From Pseudomonas sp. Leaf58 (lineage in GTDB: Bacteria > Pseudomonadota > Gammaproteobacteria > Pseudomonadales > Pseudomonadaceae), in NCBI RefSeq assembly GCF_003627215.1, contig NZ_CP032678.1, positions 620,001-684,000 on the forward strand: DNA of 64,000 nucleotides, read 5' to 3'. This document shows positions 18,226-27,781 of this stretch, piece by piece. Every line of letters starts with the position of its first letter. Within the stretch, counting starts at the first letter, position 1. The notes under the pieces were generated by a model. It was given only the letters and a program-made list of their open reading frames with translations, was not told the origin of the DNA and did no database searches. Made by a program: the position numbers and the translations under genes.

Positions 18226-19894
18226 GACGCTGACCCTCGATAACAGTGGTGCCATCCACGATTTCATAATCATCTGGAGCGGTGATCTGGTGCTCGTTGA
18301 TGTAGCTGACAACGGTACCCAAGGCCGAAGGCGCGTTCACTCCACTCCACATACGTTTCGAGCCGATGACAACCAGGCGATCCTTGGCACGTGACAGGGC
18401 AACGTTGATCCGTGACTGATCGACCAGGAAGCCTTGAAGTCCTTTGTCATTATTCCTCACCAAGCTGAGGAAAAGTATGAGGTTTTCAGAGCCCTGGTAG
18501 GAGTCGACGGTGTCGATCCTGACGGCACCGCGCAACGGCGCGGCCCACTCGGCGCGACTCAGTTCTTCCTCGATCAGGCGCTTCTGCCCACGGTACATCG
18601 TGATCACGCCGATCGGCTGCGGACTCATCGGGGTGCGCTTGGCATTGATCTTTTCCATGTGCTCGGGGCGCGCCAGTTGCCGAAGCAGGTGCAAGCACAC
18701 GGCTACCTCGTGCTTGTTCACAAACTTGCCTTTTTCAGGCTCATCTTCGTTGACGGCACGCTCCCCGCTGCCGCTGTCAATCCAGCTCACAGCCTTGTTC
18801 AGCGGGTACGGTAGCTCCGAACACCAGGACTCAGCCTTCTTGCGGAAGCTGTGCAGCTCGTTGTTGTAGAAGCAATGGCTGACGATGTTACCGATCGGTT
18901 CGATCATGCGGTATTGGGTGTTGAGCGTAATGCCGTTGTTCACAACAAAGGCCCGCTCAAAGTCGGTTTTGACCGTCTCACGCTCATCGATTTGCAGCTT
19001 CCTTGCCACTTCGCGAACATGCCGTTTCTCATACATCGGCGCCAGCTGCTTATGATCGCCCACTAGCAGGACGCGACGCCCGCACTGCATGGCAATCATC
19101 AACTCCGAAGCCTGAGCCCGCCCGGCTTCATCGATGATGACCCAGTCGAATTCCATCTCTTCAATGTGAATGGCGCCTGCGCCGATGCCGACCAGGGTGC
19201 CGCAGACAAGTTGTGAAGTCTTGACGAGGAAGCGGTCGTAGTTGGCGGCGCCCGACCCAAGGACATCGATCCAATCCTGACTGATGCTGATCAGGTTGTT
19301 CAGCCGCTGAAGAGCCAGCAGATCCGTCACGCCGTGCTGACGCGCTACCCGCCTGGAAAGCTCATCCCAGAATTCAGGCGCAGCAGGTGATGGCAAGTCG
19401 AACTCATAACCCCGACTGTCCATGTGATGCTGAAGCGACTCGACGCAACTGGCAATTCGCTCATCAAAGTCTCGCATTTGCTCGATGCGAACAGATTCTT
19501 CGATGTGCCGCTTGGAAGCTGCATCACCTTTCTGCTTGGTGTACGTACGCACCCGATCCAGGATTGGGCTGATGCTGCGGTGCAGCTTGGCCAACTCCTC
19601 TACTAGATCCTGGCTGAGCATCAGGCGCGAAGACAGGGCATTGATGCGTTTCTCGTATTCGCGTTGGAACTTGAAGCGAATCTGGCGCTGAATCGAGCTG
19701 GAGTGACACTGGAGCATCTGATCATCGATAGCTGATTCATGCCCCAGGCGTATGACGCTCACTTCTGTGCCGAGCTTGGCGCACAGTTCTCGGGCCTTTA
19801 CAGCGACCGTGTCTACTGAGGCATGGGACTGACCTACAAGAAGTATGTTCCCCGCCAGATCATTCTCGAAAAGGTAGTGAATCAGCTTGGTCAC
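18218..19894 (-). CDS. Upf1-like SF1 helicase portion (frameshifted from 19891 gene)
   Basis: A 558-codon frame starting at a GTG inside the Walker A segment. It contains SF1 helicase motifs II (VIIDEAGRAQASEL), III (LLVGDHKQLAPMYE), the QYRM motif (LNTQYRMIEP), V (VDSYQGSENLILF) and VI (INVALSRAKDRLVVIG). This is the COG1112/Upf1-like arrangement. Walker A itself, QGPPGTGKTAFV, is encoded in this frame just upstream of the GTG, across ~19895-19930, and connects to the end of the NERD-kinase gene if one base is restored near 19926. I therefore read both frames as one ~1,650-residue protein. A separately translated helicase would lack Walker A and should be inactive. Confidence 0.8.
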   Translation of the reverse strand: MTKLIHYLFENDLAGNILLVGQSHASVDTVAVKARELCAKLGTEVSVIRLGHESAIDDQMLQCHSSSIQRQIRFKFQREYEKRINALSSRLMLSQDLVEELAKLHRSISPILDRVRTYTKQKGDAASKRHIEESVRIEQMRDFDERIASCVESLQHHMDSRGYEFDLPSPAAPEFWDELSRRVARQHGVTDLLALQRLNNLISISQDWIDVLGSGAANYDRFLVKTSQLVCGTLVGIGAGAIHIEEMEFDWVIIDEAGRAQASELMIAMQCGRRVLLVGDHKQLAPMYEKRHVREVARKLQIDERETVKTDFERAFVVNNGITLNTQYRMIEPIGNIVSHCFYNNELHSFRKKAESWCSELPYPLNKAVSWIDSGSGERAVNEDEPEKGKFVNKHEVAVCLHLLRQLARPEHMEKINAKRTPMSPQPIGVITMYRGQKRLIEEELSRAEWAAPLRGAVRIDTVDSYQGSENLILFLSLVRNNDKGLQGFLVDQSRINVALSRAKDRLVVIGSKRMWSGVNAPSALGTVVSYINEHQITAPDDYEIVDGTTVIEGQRHE

Positions 19895-22800
19895 GAAAGC
19901 TGTCTTACCCGTCCCCGGCGGCCCCTGGAGAACACTATCGGCCCTTCAGAGATCGTCCGCTGGAACGTCACGATCTGCCGGGGATTGAGTTGTTCGAATT
20001 CGGAATCGTACCGTGTCCGAATGGCAGCCTCATCAGGAATCTTACCAATGACCTTCGATCGCAGGGTGCCGTTCTGATCGAAATAGGCTGGTAGGTGCGG
20101 AATGCGGGATACCCCGTTGAGCACCCTTTCCATGGCCTTTTTCCGGCGCTCTCGGGAAGCATTGTTGAGTTTGGACTCAAAGATCAGCTCGGTACCGGGG
20201 ATCAGCTTCTGTTTCACGCTGCGAATGCCTGCAGCAAACATGCGCACTGCCAGGCGGCTGGAACTGCACTCTTCCGCGACAACCTCACCGAACGGGCGCC
20301 CCTCACCTTCCAGGTAGATGCCAATGTCGCCCGCCTCAGCGTTGAAGTCCAGCTCCCGGTTGCCCTGAGAAACATAGGGGATCAACAGTGCACCGCTGGC
20401 GCTTTCTTCCAGGCTGGCGTTGTCGATCTCGACGCGCATCAGCTGATCACCCTCGGTTTCCAGCATCGCCCTCCAGATGGCCGTAGGCCTGATGGTCTGG
20501 TCAACGGACTCATCGCACGTATCGCTGGCCGCACACTCATCTTCATCCGCAACTTCTTCGGCCTTCTTGAGGAAGGTCTGCACGGGCTCTTGTTCCAGCA
20601 GGAAACGCACGAAGGCTTCTTCGTTCGCCTTGGTCGAGATACCTTTCTGGATGGCAATCGGCTGGACAAAGGTGGCCTGGGCTTTTTGCCCTGCGGAGAT
20701 GTATTCGCCGAAGGACACATCGGCGAGCCAGGCTGAAGACAACGCCTCGCTCACTGGGTCGAAGTTGAAGGACAGGCGCTTGTCCTGAGCGGTGATCCGG
20801 ATGTACAGGTGTTCCGGGTTGCGATCGGCCTTGGCCACATGAAGGTAGTAAGCTGATTCACCCGCTTGCAGTAAGGTCAGCTCGGCAGGCCACTTGTAGG
20901 CATCGGCAATGAATTTAAGCGGCTCGATGGGAGCTGCAGCCGGTTTGCGCAATACCTCAAGGGCAGCCTTGATGCTGACCGCAAGGGGGTCGATGGCAAC
21001 AGGGACTCCATTGGGCTGTTCCTTGGCCAGCTCAAATTCAGCAGTGAGGGCTGCAGGCGCTTCATTTCCCAGGAGCTCGCGGACGATCTGGTAGACCGCA
21101 TAACAGTCACGACCAAAACTATCACTGGTGGATGGATCAAGCGGGCCATACTCGACGTTGTAGGGCTCCGAGGTGTCGCCGAAGTCCAGGGCGTCGATGA
21201 ACATCAGTGACAATGGCTCATCCGCCTGGGTAGGCCGCACCAGAATGTTGCCGGGGTGCAAATCGCCGTGGGCAAAATCCAAGCCATGAACATTGTTCAA
21301 CAAGCAGCACAACGCGGCTGCAGTTTCGAGCTTTTGCTCCAGCGTCTCAAGTTGTGCGACATAGTCTGGCCAGGCAGTTCCGTCCTCGAAACGCGTGACC
21401 ACAAAGAGACCATTGCCGTGGGCGAACAGGCCATGATCCAGCAGGCCTGGCAGCGGCAATTCATCCTCCTGCGTCTGCTCGATGCGCTTGCGCATGCGCA
21501 GGATACGGCGGTTGATGCCAGGATTCTTCGGATCAACCACAGCCTTGGGCCAGAATTTCAGCAGCCCTTCTTCGCCGTTGCAAAGGCAGCGGTACACCAT
21601 CTTCTCGCCCACAGGGGTAGGCACGGCCCCTGGTGCTGGCGGGAAGTAGCTCATCAGCATGTACGGGTTCCAATCGGCCTTGATGAAATCGCCTTTGGCG
21701 ATCTCCTGCATGACCTCCTGAGTGTCGTCGTACTGCAGCGACTTGCCGACCGCAATGCTGTTGAACTCAGCCAGCATTTCAGAGGCATTGGCGAAGCGAT
21801 TTTTCTGCTCCAGATCCATGGCCTTGGCGAAAAAGGCATCGAGTTTCCCCTCGAAAGGGTCGTTCGGGATCGACCGCCAGACGGGGATGCCATCGTCCAG
21901 GTTGAATTTCACACCGTGGTAGCAAATCTTGTGCGCCACCAGGGCCAGCAGGTAAACATCCTTGGCAAACGGGCTGAGCACCTCGCCGTCCGAGGCATAC
22001 ACGTCCTCAGGCAACAGCGTCGAATTGCTTCTCAGCCGCTCCGCCAGATCCCGGACGGTGCCCTTCTCGGGAATGAACGCGGCATGGAAGCTGGAGGTCA
22101 GAATGATTCGCGAGTCCTGCGAATACCACAGGTTTTGTGCGTCGATGTCACGATGGGCGAAGCCCATGCCGTGCATTTCACTGAACGGCAGGAGCAAGGC
22201 CTTGGTCAGGTCTAGACGCTCCTCCACCGACCACTTGTGCCCATGCAGGTTCAGGTGCTGCTCAAGGCGCAGGGTGTTCTTGCGCAATTCGAACAATTCG
22301 ACGCAGTCGCTGGTGATGTTGTCCTCAACCATCGGCGACAACGGGCGGAGCAGGAATTCTTCCAGCGGGCTGTTGGCAGCGCTGGCGGTGCGGTAGACGT
22401 AGTCCTCACGGGTCACCACGCGACGCCATGTATCGTCATCATGAAACGCCAGGCCCAGCGTTGCCAGATCCCAGCGACGCATCATGGCCTTGCTGACCGG
22501 TGGGCCAGCCTTGGTTGCCGGATACTCGCTGAACAGGTGTTGGTCATGCACCCGGTCAGGTGCATTCGCAGCGGTGTATTCCAGGTAATTGAACTCAGCC
22601 AGCTCTACGCGATTGCCACGGAAGAAGCTGTCAAAGATGTGCTGGGCCTTGTTGGGCCTGAGCCGCCCCATCTCATCGAACTTGATCATCCGCACTTGCT
22701 GGACGAAGTTGTCGTAGTCGTTGCCAGCGATTTTCAAGAAGTCTTCGAGAGTGTGAACGTATTTGCGCTCTCCCTCAGGCAAGAACTCCGGGGTCGCGCT

Positions 22801-23181
22801 GCCACAGAGCACCACATGGGCTTCGACATAGGGATCGTAGGACAGCTTGTGGCCGATTTCCCGTTTGAGAATGGCTGCCAGGCGATAGCCCTGGTCACGC
22901 TTGCGGTGATAGGCGCTTTTCCCTCGGTTTTGCTGACCACGCGGGGTGGTGATCACCCAGTTGCCGTCGAAATTGGTCAGCTTGCCATGCCACTCCTTGA
23001 GCTCGACGACCAGCACCCGATCATGGGTGACGACAATCAAGTCAAATTCCATCGAGCCTTGCTTGTCGGCCACCAGTACCGAGGCATAACCAAACCAGCT
23101 ATTGCGCAAGTGCTTCTGCATTTGGTCAAGCGCGTTCGTTTCGCTCTTGTGCAGCCCATTACCGCGAACGATGATATCCAT
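19891..23181 (-). CDS. NERD nuclease-like domain plus two kinase-like domains (N-terminal part of helicase fusion)
   Basis: A 1,096-codon frame with GGGA 8 bases before the ATG. Residues ~1-170 are a NERD domain (SMEFDLIVVTHDRVLVVELK with the D...E-x-K nuclease-like residues). Around 345 a kinase-like catalytic loop HRDIDAQNLW appears, but the following DFG position reads SSFHA, so this domain may be inactive. A second kinase-like domain has GLLKFWPKA (candidate ATP Lys), HGDLHPGNILV (~660) and FIDALDFGD. The last ~300 residues lead into the helicase. The final residues (SRGRRGRVRQLS) are a frameshifted Walker A. The architecture recalls kinase-helicase anti-phage systems such as Mokosh, without their phospholipase-type partner. 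Confidence 0.78.
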   Translation of the reverse strand: MDIIVRGNGLHKSETNALDQMQKHLRNSWFGYASVLVADKQGSMEFDLIVVTHDRVLVVELKEWHGKLTNFDGNWVITTPRGQQNRGKSAYHRKRDQGYRLAAILKREIGHKLSYDPYVEAHVVLCGSATPEFLPEGERKYVHTLEDFLKIAGNDYDNFVQQVRMIKFDEMGRLRPNKAQHIFDSFFRGNRVELAEFNYLEYTAANAPDRVHDQHLFSEYPATKAGPPVSKAMMRRWDLATLGLAFHDDDTWRRVVTREDYVYRTASAANSPLEEFLLRPLSPMVEDNITSDCVELFELRKNTLRLEQHLNLHGHKWSVEERLDLTKALLLPFSEMHGMGFAHRDIDAQNLWYSQDSRIILTSSFHAAFIPEKGTVRDLAERLRSNSTLLPEDVYASDGEVLSPFAKDVYLLALVAHKICYHGVKFNLDDGIPVWRSIPNDPFEGKLDAFFAKAMDLEQKNRFANASEMLAEFNSIAVGKSLQYDDTQEVMQEIAKGDFIKADWNPYMLMSYFPPAPGAVPTPVGEKMVYRCLCNGEEGLLKFWPKAVVDPKNPGINRRILRMRKRIEQTQEDELPLPGLLDHGLFAHGNGLFVVTRFEDGTAWPDYVAQLETLEQKLETAAALCCLLNNVHGLDFAHGDLHPGNILVRPTQADEPLSLMFIDALDFGDTSEPYNVEYGPLDPSTSDSFGRDCYAVYQIVRELLGNEAPAALTAEFELAKEQPNGVPVAIDPLAVSIKAALEVLRKPAAAPIEPLKFIADAYKWPAELTLLQAGESAYYLHVAKADRNPEHLYIRITAQDKRLSFNFDPVSEALSSAWLADVSFGEYISAGQKAQATFVQPIAIQKGISTKANEEAFVRFLLEQEPVQTFLKKAEEVADEDECAASDTCDESVDQTIRPTAIWRAMLETEGDQLMRVEIDNASLEESASGALLIPYVSQGNRELDFNAEAGDIGIYLEGEGRPFGEVVAEECSSSRLAVRMFAAGIRSVKQKLIPGTELIFESKLNNASRERRKKAMERVLNGVSRIPHLPAYFDQNGTLRSKVIGKIPDEAAIRTRYDSEFEQLNPRQIVTFQRTISEGPIVFSRGRRGRVRQLS

Positions 23182-24065
23182 ACTGACATCCCTTGTGCTG
23201 ACCTGCGCGACCTTGGAGTGACCAGGGGCGTCGGCGCCTCCATGGCATCCAGCTGTTGAATCGTGCGCAGTTCCCGCTGGCTTGAGAAAACACTCTTTCA
23301 GTGCTGGTTCAGATTCTGGAAGCCTGGCATACCTTGCCAGCGTCCGAGCTGTCGCGAATGGTATAAGAAAAGATGGCCATTGAATAGCCTTTCGAGATCA
23401 TCTCAACATCATCGTGGTCATGTAGCAAGGCCGTTCGTTACTGGGTTGGCGGTCATGCTGAATAATGAATCTCTTTCACACTCGGAAATACCTCACGGAT
23501 CGACTCAACGGTTTAGATGTTTATTGAGTCAAAAATGCTAGTTGCGTCAAGACGCTCCTGACCACCATAGCCCACATCGCAGCGACAAAATCAGAGATTG
23601 CCTGCACCAAATGAGATTGTCCTTACGCCTGACACCCAAAGGAGGCGCGCATCTGCAACGATTCCAACAATCCGTGGGTGACTCCTGATGGCGTTCAATT
23701 TGGCAGTACCCACACCTCATAATAAAGCTCATCTGACTGTTAATCTAAGTTGAAATCCCTGGTGCTTTGGATTAAGCGCAAGCACCCGCTGCAAAACTAT
23801 CAAAGGAGTTGGTCAAAAATATATTGCGAAAATCTAATGCGGAAAATGCGTTTAAGGCGACAATCTGGCAGCCTAGCCTGCTGATTAAAATGAGGCTCTC
23901 TGCACCGCTGAGGAAACTTCCATACCCCCCCGATGGAGTTCATGGGGCTCTTGAATGCACTTCCCATCCTCATCAATGCCACCCATGATTGCGCCATTAT
24001 TTCCTTAGGGTGCAACGCTCTGGTAGACTCCAAGCCTCTTCAGATCAACGTCAACAGGTGCACAA
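23182..24065. other. Long gene-free region upstream of the NERD operon
   Basis: There are 884 bases with no convincing gene on either strand. It is AT-rich from ~23,340 on. It contains an inverted repeat GACTCAA...TTGAGTC (23502-23530) and should hold the promoters for the minus-strand NERD operon and the plus-strand 24066 gene. A minus-strand 61-codon Cys/Trp-rich frame at 23547-23732 looks like chance. Confidence 0.4.
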
Positions 24066-24305
24066 ATGACCAAGGCAGAAATGCAGATGCTCGAAAAGGT
24101 CTGGATTGCAGAGGTGGAGAACCGCCTGCCCTTTCAGACAAAGTCCAAGGTCGCTCAAAAGCTTGTTGACGAAGGCATGCTGCAACCTGACGTGACCACC
24201 ATCAGCGGCATCAAGATCGAAGGGTTCGCCCTGACCCATGCTGGTCGCTTCACCTATTGCAACAGCTGTGAAGATCCCGAAATGGAACAAAGCAGCCCCC
24301 TCTGA
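24066..24305 (+). CDS. Small hypothetical protein coupled to YkgJ-like protein
   Basis: A 79-residue protein, MTKAEMQMLEKVWIAEVENR, with AGGTG 6 bases upstream. It has a possible wHTH-like middle (KSKVAQKLVDEGMLQPDVTT) and a late CNSC pair. The stop overlaps the next ATG (TGATG), indicating coupling. Function unknown. Confidence 0.6.
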   Translation: MTKAEMQMLEKVWIAEVENRLPFQTKSKVAQKLVDEGMLQPDVTTISGIKIEGFALTHAGRFTYCNSCEDPEMEQSSPL

Positions 24306-24901
24306 TGGTCGAGCTGATCAAATCCGTCGAGGTCGTTTACTCCAAGGCACAGGCCGAGGCACAGGGGCTTACCAACCTCAAAGCCATGAACCTGGATGCC
24401 ATGGAGGATGACCCCCGCTACGCCTTCATGGCGGCCCTGGAGCGGGACATCCCTGCCAGGGCCAAACTCAATCAACTTAAAAAGGCCTCTGATCAGCTAA
24501 CCCGAGTCGTGATCCCGCACTCAGCCTGCCGATCGGGTTGCAGCTACTGCTGCAACATCTCGGCGGTGATTTGTGAATCCGAAGCACGAGCGATTGCAAA
24601 GGCTTCCGGGCGCCAGATGAAGACACTTCAGGGCGTGCCCAGCCCTTCCGTGCGCGAAAAGTGGCACAGAGTACCCTGCCCGTTCCTGAAAAAAGGCCGC
24701 TGCTCTGTGTATGACGAGCGCCCCATGGTGTGCCGACTGATGTTCAACATGGCTGACACGCCCGAACAGTGCAATACCGACATTCCCTCTAGCGACAGCC
24801 ATGTCATCACACTGAATCTCAAACAGTTGGAGCATGGATTTGTCGCCGCCTTCGCGCATGAGGCCTGGGGTGACATCAGGGATTTCTTTCCGCCCTCCTG
24901 A
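24305..24901 (+). CDS. YkgJ-family cysteine-cluster (CxxCxxCC) protein
   Basis: A 198-residue protein with the YkgJ-type metal-binding Cys arrangement: CRSGCSYCC (~76-84), then CPFLKKGRCSVYDERPMVCR (~124-143), and a later Cys at PEQCNT. Family members are thought to bind Zn or an Fe-S cluster; no reaction is established. It is translationally coupled to the 24066 gene. The small partner might be its regulator or substrate (inference). Confidence 0.75.
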   Translation: MVELIKSVEVVYSKAQAEAQGLTNLKAMNLDAMEDDPRYAFMAALERDIPARAKLNQLKKASDQLTRVVIPHSACRSGCSYCCNISAVICESEARAIAKASGRQMKTLQGVPSPSVREKWHRVPCPFLKKGRCSVYDERPMVCRLMFNMADTPEQCNTDIPSSDSHVITLNLKQLEHGFVAAFAHEAWGDIRDFFPPS

Positions 24902-25185
24902 TCATAGCCCTCAGACTAACCGTCGAAAACATAATCCTCTCCCCCCAGTTTGCTACCAAGAACCGACCATGGATTTGAATAAGGGGAAACCTGACCTGGT
25001 TTGGACACACCCTGGGATACCCATTATCATAGTTTGACTGGGTTTTGGAAAATTGATCAAACACCCTAGGTTGACGGCCTGGCGCTTGGACTGCAGCCCA
25101 CTGTAAAATGAAATGCATTCAGGCTCTGTCGTATTTTTGCCTTTAATTATAACCTCAGGACACCTCTGATAAAGGAACAGTACCC

Positions 25186-25491
25186 ATGCGTCTTGGTTTG
25201 GAACAAATTACCCGTGAACAAACGGTCTGGCTGCTTCGCGATGAGCAGATCGCCCCGTTCAAGGCCGTCGATGTGAAAAGCAACTGCATCGTTTTGCAAG
25301 ATTTTGAGCAGCCACCCCGGTATTTGCCCTATGACGGCAAGAACGGCTCACTGTATGGATCTGAAAAGGATGCGCGTGTTGCCCTGATCAACATCTTCCA
25401 GGAAGACCTCGACATCAGAGCACGTCGCCTGGCTTCTGCCAAGGCTGCTCTTAATCAGCTCTTGCGCCAGCTCGAAGATCCAGCCCCGTAA
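25186..25491 (+). CDS. Small hypothetical protein
   Basis: A 101-residue soluble protein with AAAGGAA 9 bases before the ATG. The N-terminal half is beta-like (QTVWLLRDEQIAPFKAVDVK) and the C-terminal half a single helix (RARRLASAKAALNQLLRQLE). I do not recognise it. It stands alone between the YkgJ-like gene and a convergent TetR gene. Confidence 0.6.
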   Translation: MRLGLEQITREQTVWLLRDEQIAPFKAVDVKSNCIVLQDFEQPPRYLPYDGKNGSLYGSEKDARVALINIFQEDLDIRARRLASAKAALNQLLRQLEDPAP

Positions 25492-25554
25492 TCCTGGCTG
25501 TTGATCACCACAGGCCAGCGGGCCCTGCACGGTCTGACCTCTGCCTGGAGACGA

Positions 25555-26256
25555 TCACCCTCCGTAGCTAGACAAGGCGGCTACGGATTGCTCCCTGAGC
25601 ACGGTCTTCAGCAGGTCAAGGTCTTCACCAGAAATCTGAGTCCAATTGAGCGCCGCCTCGGTGTATCGACGCCCCACGTGAAAAATCAAAGTCTGCCCCA
25701 GTAGCGTCATGGCCCGCACTTTCACCAAGGGTTCTTCAGGTGGCAACGAGCATGCGATCGCCACCAGGGTCTGGGCGGCGCTGTCGATCTTGTCGGCAAC
25801 ATGCTCACGCATCAATGTAAAACCACATTCCAAACCTTGGCCTGTCTGCGACATGGCCATGAACAGGCGCCGGGTGTCATCCTGTTCACCGCACCCCAGG
25901 AGGCGGTCGACAATGGAATCCTGCAGGTCGCAAAACAGGCAGATCGCCTGCTTCCTGGAGACCGGTTGCAGCAAGTGCGCCTCGATCATGCTCAACACTG
26001 ATTTGAAATGGCTGCTCGCATCGTGCGTGATCAGTTCGGCGCAGGCCCGATACAAACCTTCCTTGTTTTCAAAGTAGTACTGCAGTGCAGGTGTATTAAC
26101 GCCGGCTTTTTCCGCTATCTGGCGCGTCGTAGCAGCCTGGAAACCTTTGGTGGCAAACACGTCAATGGCGGCTTCGATGATGCGCTTACAGGTCTCGTCG
26201 CCACAGTGATAGGCCTGACGATGGGTGCGTCTGATCTTCTTGTCGGGGTGCGGCAT
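25555..26256 (-). CDS. TetR/AcrR-family transcriptional regulator (CerR-like)
   Basis: A 233-residue protein from MPHPDKKIRR with GGAAAGG just upstream. Residues ~20-75 form the TetR HTH (ETCKRIIEAAIDVFATKGFQ, then AATTRQIAEKAGVNTPALQY YFENKEGLY). The C-terminal ligand domain resembles the DUF1956/CerR group. Such regulators repress neighbouring efflux or metabolic genes and release on ligand binding. The next gene upstream (26419, same strand) is a membrane protein and a possible target. No operator palindrome was identified with confidence. Confidence 0.85.
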   Translation of the reverse strand: MPHPDKKIRRTHRQAYHCGDETCKRIIEAAIDVFATKGFQAATTRQIAEKAGVNTPALQYYFENKEGLYRACAELITHDASSHFKSVLSMIEAHLLQPVSRKQAICLFCDLQDSIVDRLLGCGEQDDTRRLFMAMSQTGQGLECGFTLMREHVADKIDSAAQTLVAIACSLPPEEPLVKVRAMTLLGQTLIFHVGRRYTEAALNWTQISGEDLDLLKTVLREQSVAALSSYGG

Positions 26257-26418
26257 GAACCTTTCCAGCTCAATACATGGGTAAAGCAATTGTATCAGCC
26301 GGGCAAATAATTCCAATCAGGAAATCATAAAACCTTCACCAAGGGCTGCCACGCTTGAAGCGCACAGCCAGTGGATGGCCGATGCACCCTGCCCAGGGAA
26401 TGGGCAGGTATCAGGCGA

Positions 26419-27480
26419 TTAAAGAGAAGGGGCAGCAACCGAGGTCTGTACAGAATGAGGGGCATGCTCAAGTTTCAGGGGCTCCCGCCTGGTGCCAAGA
26501 TCCATTTCTTCCTTGACGATGGTTTTAGGGTCGATCGCGTACCTTTCAGCCCAGCCCTGTGGAAGATGACGGCTTTTCAGAATCGCTGTCAGGTGATTGG
26601 TGTCCCCTTTAATGTCAACGAGCATGGACAAAGCTGTCTGGTTGGCAAGGTGCCTGTCGACCAGGTAATCCTTCACTAGGATTTGCGCGCTGCGCTCGAC
26701 GTGCTTGAAGGTAGGCTCGTCCTTGCGCTTGGTCAGATCCAGGATTTTTTCAGTCGAGAGGTTCATTTTCTGCATCGTCTGAATGCGATTGAGCGACTGC
26801 TGGCTCACCTCAGGCTCAGCAAAATACTTCCCAGTGAATCGGGCCTTGCACCACTGCATGAAGGTCTTTTCCTTTGCCAGCGCGCCATCAAGAATAGCTT
26901 GATCGCGCCCTTCCAGGAACTTTGCGTTGTCGTAGTGCTTTTTGGCGTCCCAACCCAGCTTCAAGCTGATGAGCCCGAACGCCACCAGGCCTGCCGCCGC
27001 CGAGGTGCCAAACCAACCCATGTGGATCTTGTCCATGCTGTAATTCATCATCTCCATGACAGGAGCCATGGTTGGAGAATTGAAAAACGAGTTCACTGTC
27101 CGCCCTTCCAACCCCATGCCGAGCGCAGCAGCAGCGCCGATAATCATGGCGTTTCCACCGACATAGCGAGCCAACTTGTCCGCAATATTGGCTTTGGTGC
27201 CTTCATCAATCGGCTTAATGAACACGCTTGACAACCAGGGTTTCATCTTCACGAAATTGTTGAAACCCGTACCCACCTTTTGCCAGAAGACATAGGAGTC
27301 GGGACGCGTGTAGTGATGGATGCCATTGAGCCCCAGGTTCGGCTTGAACTCGGCTCCAATAAGGTCTTTGGCCAACACGCCCACCACCTGGTTGGCCTGA
27401 GCCTCAACGACAGGGGCAATCTCTTTGGCTTGAGCGTCAAAACGCTCCAGAATCTGGCTTTCGAGCTTAAGCTTGGGCAT
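26419..27480 (-). CDS. Hypothetical membrane protein, two helices
   Basis: A 353-residue protein from MPKLKLESQI. There are two hydrophobic helices near the middle: GGNAMIIGAAAALGMGLEG and GWFGTSAAAGLVAFGLISLK. The N-terminal part is amphipathic, and the long C-terminal soluble part has charged helices (SLNRIQTMQKMNLSTEKILD, AERYAIDPKTIVKEEMDLG). It overlaps the upstream 27467 gene by 14 bases, so the two form an operon. I do not recognise a family. Confidence 0.6.
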   Translation of the reverse strand: MPKLKLESQILERFDAQAKEIAPVVEAQANQVVGVLAKDLIGAEFKPNLGLNGIHHYTRPDSYVFWQKVGTGFNNFVKMKPWLSSVFIKPIDEGTKANIADKLARYVGGNAMIIGAAAALGMGLEGRTVNSFFNSPTMAPVMEMMNYSMDKIHMGWFGTSAAAGLVAFGLISLKLGWDAKKHYDNAKFLEGRDQAILDGALAKEKTFMQWCKARFTGKYFAEPEVSQQSLNRIQTMQKMNLSTEKILDLTKRKDEPTFKHVERSAQILVKDYLVDRHLANQTALSMLVDIKGDTNHLTAILKSRHLPQGWAERYAIDPKTIVKEEMDLGTRREPLKLEHAPHSVQTSVAAPSL

Positions 27481-27781
27481 GGCGGTTCCCCTTGACCCGG
27501 AGGATGAAATGATCGATTTGATACAGAAACTCCTCGGAGGCCTTGAAAAAGCGCTCTTCGACAGCAGGGTCAATCATCTCATCGATGCACCTGAGTTCTG
27601 GAATGTCATGGCATGACACCAGCAACGACATGCGCGTGCTGATCACACTCAACCGCCCAAGGATTTGCTGAAGACTCTCATCATCGACATGGGGCGCCAG
27701 ATCAATGACTTCTGCGGTAATCCTGCTGTTGGTCGTCAATATCTTTTCGACCCGCACGACTGAAACGGGGTAATTTCTCAT
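27467..27781 (-). CDS. Hypothetical protein, first gene of a two-gene operon
   Basis: A 104-residue soluble protein, MRNYPVSVVRVEKILTTNSR, helical from residue ~30 on. It overlaps the start of the membrane-protein gene at 27480. Family unknown. It may be a cytosolic partner of that membrane protein. Confidence 0.55.
   Translation of the reverse strand: MRNYPVSVVRVEKILTTNSRITAEVIDLAPHVDDESLQQILGRLSVISTRMSLLVSCHDIPELRCIDEMIDPAVEERFFKASEEFLYQIDHFILRVKGNRHAQA

Noticed and set aside
21256..23259. Long open frames on the plus strand opposite the NERD-kinase gene (319 and 340 codons)
   Set aside because: They are antisense shadows of a high-GC gene with clear domains on the minus strand. They lack ribosome-binding sites and family-like motifs.
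23547..23732. 61-codon minus-strand Cys/Trp-rich frame in the gene-free region
   Set aside because: It has no ribosome-binding site and a composition unlike a folded protein, and it is isolated.
24969..25037. 22-codon ORF (MDLNKGKPDLVWTHPGIPII...)
   Set aside because: It is too short, without coupling to neighbours or a strong ribosome-binding site. It may be a gene remnant.
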